From Renibacterium sp043789415 (GTDB lineage: Bacteria > Actinomycetota > Actinomycetes > Actinomycetales > Micrococcaceae), in NCBI RefSeq assembly GCF_043789415.1, contig NZ_JBDLLW010000001.1:868001-932000 (forward strand): a stretch of 64,000 nt of DNA, read 5' to 3'. A program made the translations under genes and the position numbers. Shown here one piece after another: positions 50,258 through 58,513 of this stretch (position 1 is the stretch's first letter; each line of letters starts with the position of its first letter). The notes beneath the pieces are model-generated. The model saw only the letters and a list, made by a program, of their open reading frames with translations, was not told where the DNA came from and did no database searches.

Positions 50258-51238
50258 GTGAGCAATGCGGAGGAAAATCCCGAAACCATCACCTGCCCGG
50301 CCGCGACGGCGCATGGCCCTTGCGTTCAGCTCTGGCCCGCGCGCGAGGTGCCACTCGGCGGGGTCCGCGGCGTCTCAGTATCGAGGACTTTGCCGCAACG
50401 GGGCCTGCCCACCGTCGGCGCCTGGTGCTTTCTGGACAGTTTCGGCCCGGCAGAGCCCGAGATGTCGGTGCTGCCGCACCCGCATATCGGCTTGCAAACC
50501 GTCACCTGGCCGCTTTCCGGGGTAATCCGGCACCGGGATTCACTCGGCTCGGATGTTCTGGTCAGGCCAGGCGAACTCAATCTGATGACCGCAGGAAACG
50601 GTATAGCGCACAGTGAATTCTCCTGGCTGGAGGATTCTTCCAGTGCCGAACCGATGCGAGGTCTGCAGTTCTGGGTGGCGCTCCCAGAGAGTTCAAGGCA
50701 TGACGAGCCTGCTTTCGAGCAGCATCGCGAGCTTCCGGATTTCGATAGCGGCGGTCTCAGGATCAGAGTGCTGCTGGGGGAACTGGCCGGTCATCGCTCT
50801 CCGGCAACTACGTTCTCCCCGCTGGTGGGCGCGGAGATCTCGGCGACCACGGACGGCGTCAATATGCTTCCCCTTGAACCCAGTTTCGAGCACGCCTTGT
50901 TGGTGCTGGACGGTTCCTTGCGGATCGACGGCCAGGACATCGCCCCCGGGCCACTGGCCTTTCTCGGCGCGGGTCGGCACGAGCTATCACTCGAGGCGGA
51001 GACCGGCAGTCGCTTCGTGTTGATCGGCGGCGAGCCCTTCACCGAAGAACTCGTGATGTGGTGGAACTTCGTGGCCCGCAGTCAGGAAGACATCGAAGCC
51101 GCCCGCCAGGACTGGGAAGCTCAGTCCGGCAGATTTCCCGCCGTCGCCGGGCACGGCCCGGAGGCGGGAGCGGAAGCCGGGAGAATCCCGGCCCCGCCGC
51201 TGCCCAATGTCAGGCTGACTCCGCGCAGACGCGGCTAA
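50258..51238 (+). CDS. Pirin family protein
   Basis: 326 residues, bicupin fold. Metal-site motif HPHIGLQTVTW with a later HSEF supplies His, His, His and Glu ligands. GVRGVSVSRTLPQRGLPTVGAWCFLDSFGP is the usual N-terminal part. The second cupin (residues about 190-280) lacks obvious ligands, as is normal. Start GTG 50258 has a weak ribosome site. Pirins may act as quercetin-dioxygenase-like enzymes or redox-linked regulators; the role here is unknown. The C-terminus is Pro/Arg-rich. Confidence 0.88.
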   Translation: MSNAEENPETITCPAATAHGPCVQLWPAREVPLGGVRGVSVSRTLPQRGLPTVGAWCFLDSFGPAEPEMSVLPHPHIGLQTVTWPLSGVIRHRDSLGSDVLVRPGELNLMTAGNGIAHSEFSWLEDSSSAEPMRGLQFWVALPESSRHDEPAFEQHRELPDFDSGGLRIRVLLGELAGHRSPATTFSPLVGAEISATTDGVNMLPLEPSFEHALLVLDGSLRIDGQDIAPGPLAFLGAGRHELSLEAETGSRFVLIGGEPFTEELVMWWNFVARSQEDIEAARQDWEAQSGRFPAVAGHGPEAGAEAGRIPAPPLPNVRLTPRRRG

Positions 51239-51273
51239 ACAGTCCGGCTAAGCAGCGCAACTAAACAGCACGG

Positions 51274-52191
51274 CTAAGCCTTACGGCTTTGCAGGGCGAG
51301 GTCCAGCACTCCGAAGATGGGATCCTGATCGAGTACCCGGACCTGGTGTAAGCCGTGAGCCGCGAGTTGTTCCCGGAAGACTTCTTGCAGGGGCGGCTGA
51401 TGCATTCCCAACCCGGAGCCGAGCACGATCGGCCCCTCGAGGTCGAGTTGATGCGCCACTTGCGCGGCGAGGTCGGCAAGGTCTTTCCCAGCCCGGGCGA
51501 TCATCCGCAAACTGGCTTGATGGTCGACTCGTGCGGCATCGAAAACCAATGGCGACATAGCGGCCCAGTAACGGCGCGAGGTGCCCGAGTGGAAATGCGC
51601 GATGAGTTCCCCGGGCTCTTTGAGTTCGCATTTTTCCAACAGAGCCTGAGTCAGGACGTCCGGCTCGAGGCCCAGATTCATCCGGTGCAGGCTGTGCCTG
51701 ACCGCTTCACGCCCGAACCAGTATCCACTGCCCTCATCGCCCAGTAGATACCCCCAGCCGCCGGCTCGCGCCTGATCGCCGTCCTGATTGATGCCCCAGG
51801 CCGCCGAACCGGTTCCCGCGATCACCGCCACTCCGGTGCTGGCGTGCCCTGCAGCCAGTAAAAGCCTGGTGTCATGGACCACGGTGACCGGTGTACCGGG
51901 AACATTCGGTCTGATCAGAGCGGCGAGTGCCTCGGCATCTGCCTCGGTATCGATGCCGCCGGCACCGGCGAACACCTGATCGACGGGAAGCTCCGGGAAG
52001 CCTTCGAAGAGCGCGCTCAGATTCGCCGCGGCTTCCTGGACGCTGACGTTCTGCACGTTTGCGCTACCGGTTTCTCGATCAGCGAGCACCTCCCCATTGC
52101 GCCAGAGGATGCCACGGGTTTTACTACCACCGATATCAAGGCCGATGATGGTTTCCACAGGGGTCGAGGGGGATTCAGGAGTTGAACTCAC
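51274..52191 (-). CDS. N-acetylglucosamine-kinase-like protein, BadF/BadG family
   Basis: 305 residues, ASKHA-fold ATPase. IGLDIGGSKTRGILW is the phosphate-1 motif, VIAGTGSAAWGI the phosphate-2 motif, with DEGSGYWFGREAV and an adenosine-type VLGSGLGM near the C-terminus. These proteins phosphorylate N-acetylglucosamine or related aminosugars. GTG 52191 with AGGGA upstream was chosen over the longer frame from 52251, which would overlap the divergent nitronate monooxygenase gene. The control region between the two divergent genes is only about 28 bp. Confidence 0.82.
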   Translation of the reverse strand: MSSTPESPSTPVETIIGLDIGGSKTRGILWRNGEVLADRETGSANVQNVSVQEAAANLSALFEGFPELPVDQVFAGAGGIDTEADAEALAALIRPNVPGTPVTVVHDTRLLLAAGHASTGVAVIAGTGSAAWGINQDGDQARAGGWGYLLGDEGSGYWFGREAVRHSLHRMNLGLEPDVLTQALLEKCELKEPGELIAHFHSGTSRRYWAAMSPLVFDAARVDHQASLRMIARAGKDLADLAAQVAHQLDLEGPIVLGSGLGMHQPPLQEVFREQLAAHGLHQVRVLDQDPIFGVLDLALQSRKA

Positions 52192-52219
52192 GTCCCTAAG
52201 GATAGTTGGAGGAATCACA

Positions 52220-53221
52220 ATGTTCAGTTCACCCTTGATCGTGGCGCCCATGGCAGGTGGCCCGAGCAGCCCCGAATTGGTGATCGCAGCGGCTCAGCAA
52301 GACACCCTGGCTTTTCTGGCGGCGGGGTATCAAACGGCCGTGGAGCTCGCCCAGCAGATCACCGCGGTTCACATCGAGTCGAGCGATTTCGGGGTGAATA
52401 TTTTCGTGCCCGATGATCGCGCAGCAGATCAGGCCGCGCTGCTGGCTTACCGGCAAGAACTGAGCAGCGAAGCGATCAGGTATGGAATAGAGCTTCCGGA
52501 GGTGCCGCCAACAGCGGATAACGACGATTGGGAGGCCAAGATAGAACTCCTGATCGAGCGGCCAGTAGCCTATCTGAGTTTCACCTTCGGACTGCCATCA
52601 GCGGGCATCGTGAAAGAGCTGCACCGCCAAGGCAGTACCTTGCTAGCCACCGTGACGACGGCGGAAGAGGCTTCTGCGGCGACAGCGCGCGGAGTCGATG
52701 CCTTGATTGTGCAGCACCCTCATGCGGGCGGGCACTCGGCAGCCTTCCTGCATCTTGATGAACGGCCCTGGACCGGAAGCCTCCATGAGCTGCTGGGCAG
52801 CATCAGGCAGGCGAGCTCACTGCCACTGATCGCCGCAGGAGGTCTCGGCGATCGCGCTGGAATAGCTCAAGCCCTGCAAAAGGGTGCGACGGCGGTGCAA
52901 CTCGGCACTGCCTTCCTGCGAGCGCATGAGGCGGGCACTCGCGAAGTGCACCGAACAGCGCTCAGCGATCCGGGCTTCACTCGCACCGCGCGCACCCGCG
53001 CTTTCAGCGGGCGTTGGGCGAGGGGCTTGGAGAACAGATTCCTCCGGGAACATCAGGATGCACCGCAGGGTTATCCCCAGATCCATCATCTGACGAGCCC
53101 GTTGCGAGCCGCCGCAGCCAGAGCGGCAGATCCGCACGGGGTGAATCTCTGGGCTGGAACGGCTTTCCGCAAGGCACGTTCCGCACCGCTGGCGGATTTA
53201 TTGGCGGAATTGGCCGGATGA
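52220..53221 (+). CDS. Nitronate monooxygenase (2-nitropropane dioxygenase) family
   Basis: 333 residues, FMN-dependent TIM barrel. N-terminal SPLIVAPMAGGPSSPELV and the catalytic-His motif VQHPHAGGHSAAF are present, then IAAGGLGDRAGIAQALQKGATAVQLGTAFL binds the FMN phosphate. It detoxifies propionate 3-nitronate and alkyl nitronates. ATG 52220 has TTGGAGGAATCACA upstream; the longer frame from 52097 is rejected because it overlaps the divergent kinase gene. Confidence 0.88.
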   Translation: MFSSPLIVAPMAGGPSSPELVIAAAQQDTLAFLAAGYQTAVELAQQITAVHIESSDFGVNIFVPDDRAADQAALLAYRQELSSEAIRYGIELPEVPPTADNDDWEAKIELLIERPVAYLSFTFGLPSAGIVKELHRQGSTLLATVTTAEEASAATARGVDALIVQHPHAGGHSAAFLHLDERPWTGSLHELLGSIRQASSLPLIAAGGLGDRAGIAQALQKGATAVQLGTAFLRAHEAGTREVHRTALSDPGFTRTARTRAFSGRWARGLENRFLREHQDAPQGYPQIHHLTSPLRAAAARAADPHGVNLWAGTAFRKARSAPLADLLAELAG

Positions 53222-53328
53222 ATCGGCTGGCTGGCTTGGTCGCTTGGAAGCCCCGGCGGGAGAGTTCGGAGCAGGCTCCGGCCAAGAATTCTTAGAGATT
53301 CCTTCGCCTTGTACGATGCCGGAACGTC

Positions 53329-53334
53329 TATAGT
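53329..53334 (+). promoter_or_regulatory. -10 box giving a leaderless lrp-type message
   Basis: TATAGT ends six bases before the GTG start codon, so transcription would begin at or next to the GTG. No Shine-Dalgarno is seen. Leaderless mRNAs are common in actinobacteria. Confidence 0.55.
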
Positions 53335-53340
53335 GAGACC

Positions 53341-53823
53341 GTGACTCAAGCACTTGAACCACACGGTCTGGATATCATCGACCGCAAGATCATCGACCTG
53401 TTGCTGCAGGACGCCCGGATCACTAACCGGGATCTGGCTGATGCCGTCGGCATTGCGCCGTCAACCGCGCTGACCAGGACTCGTTCGTTGCAGGAACGCG
53501 GGATCCTGGTGGGTTTTCAGGCCTCGGTGAGTATGTCGGCGGTCGGCCGGGCTGTACAGGCCTTGGTCGCTGTGCAACTCAAAGCCCATGATCGGGTGGA
53601 GATCGATCGTTTCACCTCGACGGTGCCTCAGCTACCGGAAGTGCTGACCACTTTCCACACCTCCGGATCGGTGGATTATCTGCTGCATATCGCGGTGGCC
53701 AATACTGACACCCTGCGTGATTGGGTACTGGACAATCTCACCACTGATCCCGTGGTTGGCCATACCGAGACCACCCTGGTCTTCGAACGGATACCGGGGT
53801 ACTCCGGGCCGTTGGCCGGATAG
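53341..53823 (+). CDS. Lrp/AsnC family transcriptional regulator
   Basis: 160 residues. The N-terminal winged helix (LDIIDRKIIDLLLQDARITNRDLADAVGIAPSTALTRTRSLQERG) is followed by an AsnC ligand-binding domain (VQALVAVQLKAHDRVEIDRF ... VDYLLHIAVANTDTLRDWVLDNL). The GTG start lies six bases after a -10 box. It probably senses an amino acid; the target is not visible, and it stands between nitronate monooxygenase and converging small genes. Confidence 0.9.
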   Translation: MTQALEPHGLDIIDRKIIDLLLQDARITNRDLADAVGIAPSTALTRTRSLQERGILVGFQASVSMSAVGRAVQALVAVQLKAHDRVEIDRFTSTVPQLPEVLTTFHTSGSVDYLLHIAVANTDTLRDWVLDNLTTDPVVGHTETTLVFERIPGYSGPLAG

Positions 53824-53832
53824 TTCTGCGTT

Positions 53833-54036
53833 TTAGCGCATCGCGTTGTGCTTGAGCAGCGTGCGGTGCAGCTCGGTCTCCTGGTCGACGCGCTCCCGGT
53901 AGATGGTATTGCTGATGTGCGAGCGATCTCGGCGATCAGCCCACTCCTGCAAAGCAACTCCAGCGTGGCTGACGAGCGCAGCGATCATGTTACGGCGGTT
54001 ACGGGGTACACGTTCTTCTGAGGTGTTCATGGTCAT
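53833..54036 (-). CDS. Small basic hypothetical protein coupled to the upstream regulator
   Basis: 67 residues from ATG 54036, which overlaps the regulator's stop as ATGA; ATG 54030 with GAAGGA upstream is an equally good start. The sequence is charged and helical (RRNMIAALVSHAGVALQEWADRRDRS). No family is recognised. Overlap with the regulator gene argues for a shared function, for example as a modulator. Confidence 0.6.
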   Translation of the reverse strand: MTMNTSEERVPRNRRNMIAALVSHAGVALQEWADRRDRSHISNTIYRERVDQETELHRTLLKHNAMR

Positions 54037-54680
54037 TCCTTCGATGCGGTATCGGGTTGGTCTTTGTCTAGCCTGGAATCCAGGATCGGGAAGGCGTCGA
54101 TGTGCACTTGCACGGCTCGCTGCTCAGGGAGTTCCCCTCGGCCTTTGATCTCGTTCACCAGTCGCTGGGCGTAGTCATCGATCTTCTGGTTGAAATCAGC
54201 GAGCTGTTCGGCGGTCATCTGAACCGTGATGGTGCTCAGTGCACCTGCATCGATCCATTCATCGGTGAGCACTTCATCTCCCCGGCTCAGATAATCCTCT
54301 AAATAGGCGGCACGATTACTGATGAACTCACGGTTGATAATTCGCACCGCTTCGGCCGTCTCCGGATTGCGGTACTGTTCCCGTCCACCGAAGCTGAGCC
54401 GGCCCGGAGAACGCTCCCACCAGCGTTCCCGAGCAGTGCCTTTACCCTCGATGCAGCGGACGAAATCATGCTTCTCCAACTGCCTCAAGTGATAACTCGT
54501 CGAACCACTGGACTCACCGAGCAACTCCCCCAAGCTGCTAGCGGTCTGCGCTCCATAACGAGTCAAGCTGTCCAGGATCTGCACTCTCATCGGATGAGCC
54601 AGAGCCTTGAGCGAGCTGACATCCAGATCACGGGCAACTGAATCAGCCGCCTCGGTCTCTTGGTGTTCTATCTCGCTCAT
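54033..54680 (-). CDS. ArsR-like winged-helix transcriptional regulator
   Basis: 215 residues. The DNA-binding domain is at about residues 20-90: LKALAHPMRVQILDSLTRYGAQTASSLGELLGESSGSTSYHLRQLEKHDFV. The remaining 120 residues include DEWIDAGALSTITVQMTAEQLADFNQKIDDY, typical of helix-turn-helix proteins with a C-terminal dimer/ligand region. No metal-binding cysteines are visible, so metal sensing is unlikely. It lies divergent from corA behind tandem TTGCAA boxes and is probably autoregulated. Confidence 0.85.
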   Translation of the reverse strand: MSEIEHQETEAADSVARDLDVSSLKALAHPMRVQILDSLTRYGAQTASSLGELLGESSGSTSYHLRQLEKHDFVRCIEGKGTARERWWERSPGRLSFGGREQYRNPETAEAVRIINREFISNRAAYLEDYLSRGDEVLTDEWIDAGALSTITVQMTAEQLADFNQKIDDYAQRLVNEIKGRGELPEQRAVQVHIDAFPILDSRLDKDQPDTASKE

Positions 54681-54686
54681 AGGACC

Positions 54687-54729
54687 ACTCTAGCATTGCA
54701 AAGATTTCTTTGCAAACGTTTCTTTGCAA
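54687..54729. promoter_or_regulatory. Promoter and tandem TTGCAA operator between the regulator and corA
   Basis: TTGCAAAGATTTCT (54696-54709), TTGCAAACGTTTCT (54710-54723) and TTGCAA (54724-54729) repeat with a 14-bp period. Each adjacent pair makes a TTGCAA-N8-TTGCAA array with TTTGCAAA-like dyads. On the minus strand the boxes double as a -35 (TTGCAA, 54710-54715) spaced 17 bp from TAGAGT (54687-54692), which is about seven bases before the regulator ATG, so its message is likely leaderless. Confidence 0.6.
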
Positions 54730-54731
54730 TT

Positions 54732-54761
54732 GTGAGGGAGACCACAAGTGGCTTCCCTCAC
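54732..54761 (+). promoter_or_regulatory. Hairpin in the corA leader
   Basis: GTGAGGGA pairs with TCCCTCAC and an inner CCAC pairs with GTGG, giving a two-part stem about 24 bases before the corA start. It is far too short for a magnesium riboswitch. Function unknown. Confidence 0.4.
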
Positions 54762-54784
54762 ACCTGAACCCTGATAATGAATCT

Positions 54785-55780
54785 GTGACCGTTATCGACA
54801 ATGCCATCTATGTGCAGGGCAAGCGCACCCCCGACCCGAGCAGCCTGCAGCAGACCTACGAAACCCTGACCGAACGCGGAGGTATGGCCTGGATCGGCCT
54901 CTACCGCCCGAGCGCCGAAGAGATGGCTTCGATCGGCGCTGAATTCGATCTACATGAGCTCGCGGTCGAGGACGCCGTCTCCGCCCACCAGCGCCCCAAG
55001 ATCGAACGGTACGACCACAACCTCTTCACTGTGCTGCTTCCAGCGCGCTATCTCGACGAAACAGAAGAAGTCGAGTTCGGTGAACTCCACGTCTTCACCG
55101 GTAAGAATTTCGTGATCACCATTCGACACGCGGAGACGCCCGTGGTCGCCAAGGTTCGGCAACGAATGGAAGCCAATCCAGCGCTGCTGGCTCTCGGCCC
55201 GGAAGCCGTGCTCTACGCCATCCTGGATCAGGTAGTGGACGATTACGGCCCGGTGGCAGCTGGCCTGGAAAACGATATCGATGAGATCGAGGATCAACTC
55301 TTCGCGGGTGACTCTCACGTCTCGGAGCGCATTTACAAGCTTTCCCGCGAGGTGATCCAGTTCCAGCGCGCACTGCATCCGCTGCTGGGCGTTATGGCTT
55401 CGCTGCACAAAGGCTTCGAAAAGTACGACGTCGATATCGAACTGCAGCGTAATCTGCGGGATGTCGAAGATCATGTCACCCGGCTCTCGGGCCGCGCCGA
55501 CGCCTTCCGTGCTCTGCTACAGAACGCGCTCATCGTCGATAGCACGCTCACCACGAACCGGCAGAATCAAGCGAGCGCGGCACAGAATGAGGAGATTAAG
55601 AAGATCTCCTCCTGGGCCGCTATCCTCTTCGCCCCCAGCTTCGTGGCCGGTGTCTACGGGATGAATTTCGAGGTGATGCCGGAGCTGACCTGGGAATGGG
55701 GCTATCCCTATGCGATAGCGCTGATGATCCTAGTTTCGGCCGGCATGTACCTGATCTTCAAAAAGAAAAAGTGGCTGTAA
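54785..55780 (+). CDS. corA: CorA-type magnesium/cobalt transporter
   Basis: 331 residues from GTG 54785. A long cytoplasmic N-terminal alpha-beta domain (about 1-200) and stalk helix lead to two C-terminal membrane helices. The selectivity motif YGMNF stands at the end of the first helix, and the basic end KKKKWL is typical. The helix before it reads SSWAAILFAPSFVAGVYGMN. It forms a homopentameric divalent-cation channel. The longer in-frame start at 54710 lies inside operator sequence and is rejected. Confidence 0.92.
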   Translation: MTVIDNAIYVQGKRTPDPSSLQQTYETLTERGGMAWIGLYRPSAEEMASIGAEFDLHELAVEDAVSAHQRPKIERYDHNLFTVLLPARYLDETEEVEFGELHVFTGKNFVITIRHAETPVVAKVRQRMEANPALLALGPEAVLYAILDQVVDDYGPVAAGLENDIDEIEDQLFAGDSHVSERIYKLSREVIQFQRALHPLLGVMASLHKGFEKYDVDIELQRNLRDVEDHVTRLSGRADAFRALLQNALIVDSTLTTNRQNQASAAQNEEIKKISSWAAILFAPSFVAGVYGMNFEVMPELTWEWGYPYAIALMILVSAGMYLIFKKKKWL

Positions 55781-55858
55781 ATCGCACATCACTTCCACCA
55801 GGAATAACTCACCCATGCGGCCGGTTGCCGCAGAAGTAACCAACTCAAGGAGATCCCT

Positions 55859-56707
55859 GTGACCGTCAACGTTCCTAACGTGACCCTCAATAACGGCAAC
55901 AGCATGCCGCAGCTCGGCCTCGGCGTGTGGCAAGTGCCCGACGACGAAGCGACGGCCGCCGTCGCAAGCGCGCTGAAGTCCGGCTACCGCAGCATCGACA
56001 CCGCAGCCATCTACGGCAATGAAGCGGGGGTGGGGAAGGCCATCAAGGAATTCCTGGCCACCGGAGAAGCCGATCGTTCCGAACTGTTCATCACCACGAA
56101 GCTGTGGAACGCGGAGCAGGGCTATGAGAAGACCTTGGCCGCCTTCGACGCCAGCTTGGAAAAGCTCGGCTTGGACTACGTCGATCTTTATCTGATCCAC
56201 TGGCCGGTCCCGGAGAAGGACAGCTACCTGGACACCTGGCGCGCTTTTGAAGAGATCTATGCCTCGGGCCGGGCCAAGGCCATTGGGGTTTCCAATTTCC
56301 AGCAGAGCCATCTGCAGCGCCTGATCGATCTGGGCGGCACCGTGCCCGCGGTCAATCAGATCGAGCTGCACCCCAATCTGCAGCAGCGGGAGTTGCGTGC
56401 GTTCCATGCCGCTCACGGTATTCACACCGAGGACTGGAGCCCGCTGGCGCAAGGCGGAGAGCTGTTGGGCGATGCGTCATTGACGGCTATCGCCGAAGCC
56501 CATGGCAAAAGCACCGCACAGGTGATCATTCGCTGGCATATCCAGATCGGCAGCATCGTCATTCCGAAGTCGGTGACTCCGGAGCGAATCGCAGCCAATA
56601 TCGATGTCTTCGATTTCGAATTGAGCGACGCCGAGCTGGCCACGATTGAAGCACTCGATAAGGGCGGGCGGATCGGCCCGAACCCCGATGAGTTCAACGT
56701 CGTCTAA
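55859..56707 (+). CDS. Aldo/keto reductase (2,5-diketogluconate reductase-like)
   Basis: 282 residues, NADPH-dependent TIM barrel. The catalytic tetrad is visible: Asp and Tyr in SIDTAAIYGNEAGVG, Lys in ITTKLWN, His in LIHWPVP. IGVSNFQQSHL and the cofactor motif IPKSVTPERIAAN complete the AKR5-like pattern. GTG 55859 has AAGGAG upstream. Substrate is unknown. It ends at a strong terminator shared with the converging reductase. Confidence 0.9.
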   Translation: MTVNVPNVTLNNGNSMPQLGLGVWQVPDDEATAAVASALKSGYRSIDTAAIYGNEAGVGKAIKEFLATGEADRSELFITTKLWNAEQGYEKTLAAFDASLEKLGLDYVDLYLIHWPVPEKDSYLDTWRAFEEIYASGRAKAIGVSNFQQSHLQRLIDLGGTVPAVNQIELHPNLQQRELRAFHAAHGIHTEDWSPLAQGGELLGDASLTAIAEAHGKSTAQVIIRWHIQIGSIVIPKSVTPERIAANIDVFDFELSDAELATIEALDKGGRIGPNPDEFNVV

Positions 56708-56728
56708 AGCTACGGTCTCCAGCGAGTA

Positions 56729-56767
56729 AAGAGGCGGTGCCACCCCTGCGGGGTGGCACCGCCTCTT
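56729..56767. terminator. Bidirectional terminator between two aldo/keto reductase genes
   Basis: AAGAGGCGGTGCCACCCC pairs over 18 bp with its exact complement around TGC, followed by TTCGTT on the plus strand. It lies between the two converging stops. Confidence 0.88.
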
Positions 56768-56794
56768 CGTTGGGAGTTTCACTCAGACCCAGGG

Positions 56795-57778
56795 CTATTT
56801 ATTGAGCCCGGCCATACCCTCCGCGGTATAGCGTTCCCCGGCTGGAGTCGGCAACGAGCCGAGGTCAGCCAACTGAGCCTCGGTGAGCACCAGTTGATCA
56901 GCTCCCAGGTTGTCCTCCAGATAACTGATTCGCTTAGTGCCCGGGATCGGCGCAATATCGTCCCCTTGCGCGAGCAACCAAGCCAAGGCGACCTGCGCGG
57001 CGCTGGCTTCAGCCGCTGCGGCCACCGCATCCACTCGTTCCACCAGCCGGATATTGGCCTCCAGATTCTCCCCGGCAAAGCGCGGATTCTGACGCCGGAA
57101 ATCCGAGACGTCGAGCTGGTCCAGCGAGCGGATCGCGCCGGTCAGAAAACCTCGGCCCAAGGGTGAATAGGGCACGAAGCCAATACCGAGTTCACGGGTC
57201 GTCGGCAGAATCTCGGCTTCCGGATCCCTGCTCCACAGTGAATACTCGGTTTGCAGCGCGGTCACCGGATGCACCGCGTGCGCCCGGCGGATTGTGGCCG
57301 GAGCCGCTTCGGACAGACCATAGCCCCGGATCTTGCCTTCTTCGATCAGCTTGACGAACTCCCCGACGGTTTCCTCGATCGGAATCCCAGGATCCATCCT
57401 GTGCTGGTAGTAAAGATCGATGTAGTCGGTGCCCAGGCGCTTAAGTGATCCCTCCACCGCCACTCTGAGGTTGGCCGGGCTGCCGTTGAGCCCTCGTACC
57501 CCTCCTTTGGAATGGTCTATATTGCCGAATTTGCTCGCCAGCACCACCTGATCACGCCGGTCAGCAACGGCCTGGCCAAGTAGTTCCTCATTGGTGTAGG
57601 GGCCATACATCTCCGCGGTGTCATAGAAGGTGACCCCTAGGTCGAAGGCGCGGTGAATGGTCTTAATGGCACCGGCGTCGTCCTGACCGCTGCCGGTATA
57701 GAAGGCGCTCATTCCCATACAACCCAGGCCTAAGCGAGAGACCTCGAGTCCGGTTGAACCAAGCTTGATCGTTTTCAT
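56795..57778 (-). CDS. Aldo/keto reductase (AKR13/YajO-like)
   Basis: 327 residues. LGLGCMGMSAFYTG, VTFYDTAEMYGPYTNEELLG (Asp, Tyr), VLASKFGN (Lys) and YYQHRMDP (His) give an intact tetrad; GYGLSEAAPATIRRAH and IPGTKRISYLEDNLGA follow. ATG 57778 has AAAGGAC upstream and was chosen over 57805. It is downstream of a MerR-type promoter, suggesting induction by electrophiles such as aldehydes or quinones. The adjacent TetR gene lies upstream on the same strand. Confidence 0.9.
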   Translation of the reverse strand: MKTIKLGSTGLEVSRLGLGCMGMSAFYTGSGQDDAGAIKTIHRAFDLGVTFYDTAEMYGPYTNEELLGQAVADRRDQVVLASKFGNIDHSKGGVRGLNGSPANLRVAVEGSLKRLGTDYIDLYYQHRMDPGIPIEETVGEFVKLIEEGKIRGYGLSEAAPATIRRAHAVHPVTALQTEYSLWSRDPEAEILPTTRELGIGFVPYSPLGRGFLTGAIRSLDQLDVSDFRRQNPRFAGENLEANIRLVERVDAVAAAAEASAAQVALAWLLAQGDDIAPIPGTKRISYLEDNLGADQLVLTEAQLADLGSLPTPAGERYTAEGMAGLNK

Positions 57779-57811
57779 TGGCCGTCCTTTCGCATGTCGT
57801 GCCACTCCCTC

Positions 57812-57842
57812 AGGCTACGACTTGGAGTGCACTCCAAGACAA
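57812..57842 (-). promoter_or_regulatory. MerR-type promoter of the aldo/keto reductase
   Basis: On the minus strand -35 TTGTCT (57837-57842) and -10 TAGCCT (57812-57817) are 19 bp apart, and the spacer is filled by the perfect 18-bp palindrome CTTGGAGTGCACTCCAAG (57821-57838). Over-long spacers with such a dyad are the hallmark of MerR-family activation; this dyad resembles NmlR/AdhR sites. No merR gene is in the window. Confidence 0.8.
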
Positions 57843-57848
57843 GTCCGA

Positions 57849-58418
57849 TCAGGGCTTGCTGAGCAAACGGGCCACCGAAACCACTGATTCCCTGAGCTGA
57901 GCACGCTGCTCCGGACTGGATTCCGCGCTGAATCCAGCACTGAACTGGAAGGCAGCCTGGGTGCTCAGAATACTCACGGCCTGGTGCAGGAGCTCAGCCG
58001 GAACGTGCCGGGCAATCGTACCCTCCGCTTGCGCAGCGCTGATCAGCAGGCTTTTACGGCTCGAAGCTTCTTGCACCTCAGCACTTCGAACGCCTTTGCC
58101 CTGCCGTTCCAGCTGATCCCATAAGATGAGCCGGAATTGCTGCGGATGCTCCAGAGCATAGTCAAAGAGCCTGCCCGCATAACCCGGCAGGTCCTGGGGG
58201 TCGATCGGTACTTCTTCCACGGTGGAAGTCACCATCTCATCGAAGACGGCGTCGAAAAGTGCGTCCTTGGAACCGAAGTAGGTGTAGATCTGTGCCTTAT
58301 TGGAACCCGCCAGCGCGGCGATCCGGTCAACTCGCGCTCCCGCAATGCCGCGTTCGGCGAATTCCTCGGATGCCGCAACGAGCAGACGCTTTTTGGTTGC
58401 CTGTGCATCACGTGCCAT
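57849..58418 (-). CDS. TetR family transcriptional regulator
   Basis: 189 residues. N-terminal helix-turn-helix TKKRLLVAASEEFAERGIAGARVDRIAALAGSNKAQIYTYFGSKDALF is classic TetR; the C-terminal domain is helical with no recognised ligand pocket. It is divergent from a short-chain dehydrogenase gene, and two copies of an ACCAACCAGTTAG box overlap both promoters, so it very probably represses itself and the dehydrogenase. Confidence 0.92.
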   Translation of the reverse strand: MARDAQATKKRLLVAASEEFAERGIAGARVDRIAALAGSNKAQIYTYFGSKDALFDAVFDEMVTSTVEEVPIDPQDLPGYAGRLFDYALEHPQQFRLILWDQLERQGKGVRSAEVQEASSRKSLLISAAQAEGTIARHVPAELLHQAVSILSTQAAFQFSAGFSAESSPEQRAQLRESVVSVARLLSKP

Positions 58419-58424
58419 GGAAAT

Positions 58425-58492
58425 ATATTACCAACCAGTTAGTTGACAATCAATCACAGAGGGTTTTCAATGGTTATCAACCAACCAGTTAG
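58425..58492. promoter_or_regulatory. Divergent promoters with paired TetR operator boxes
   Basis: ACCAACCAGTTAG occurs at 58430-58442 and 58480-58492, exactly 50 bp apart and so on the same face of the helix. Minus-strand promoter: -35 TTGATT (58448-58453), 17-bp spacer, -10 TAATAT (58425-58430), just before the tetR ATG. Plus-strand promoter: -35 TTGACA (58443-58448), 17-bp spacer, -10 TTCAAT (58466-58471). The first box overlaps the tetR promoter; the second covers the dehydrogenase start region. Confidence 0.75.
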
Positions 58493-58513
58493 ATGCAATT
58501 AGAAGGAGCACCG

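Noticed and set aside
54732..54784. Magnesium riboswitch (M-box or mgtA-like) before corA
   Set aside because: The leader is too short and holds only one small hairpin; no known riboswitch core is seen.
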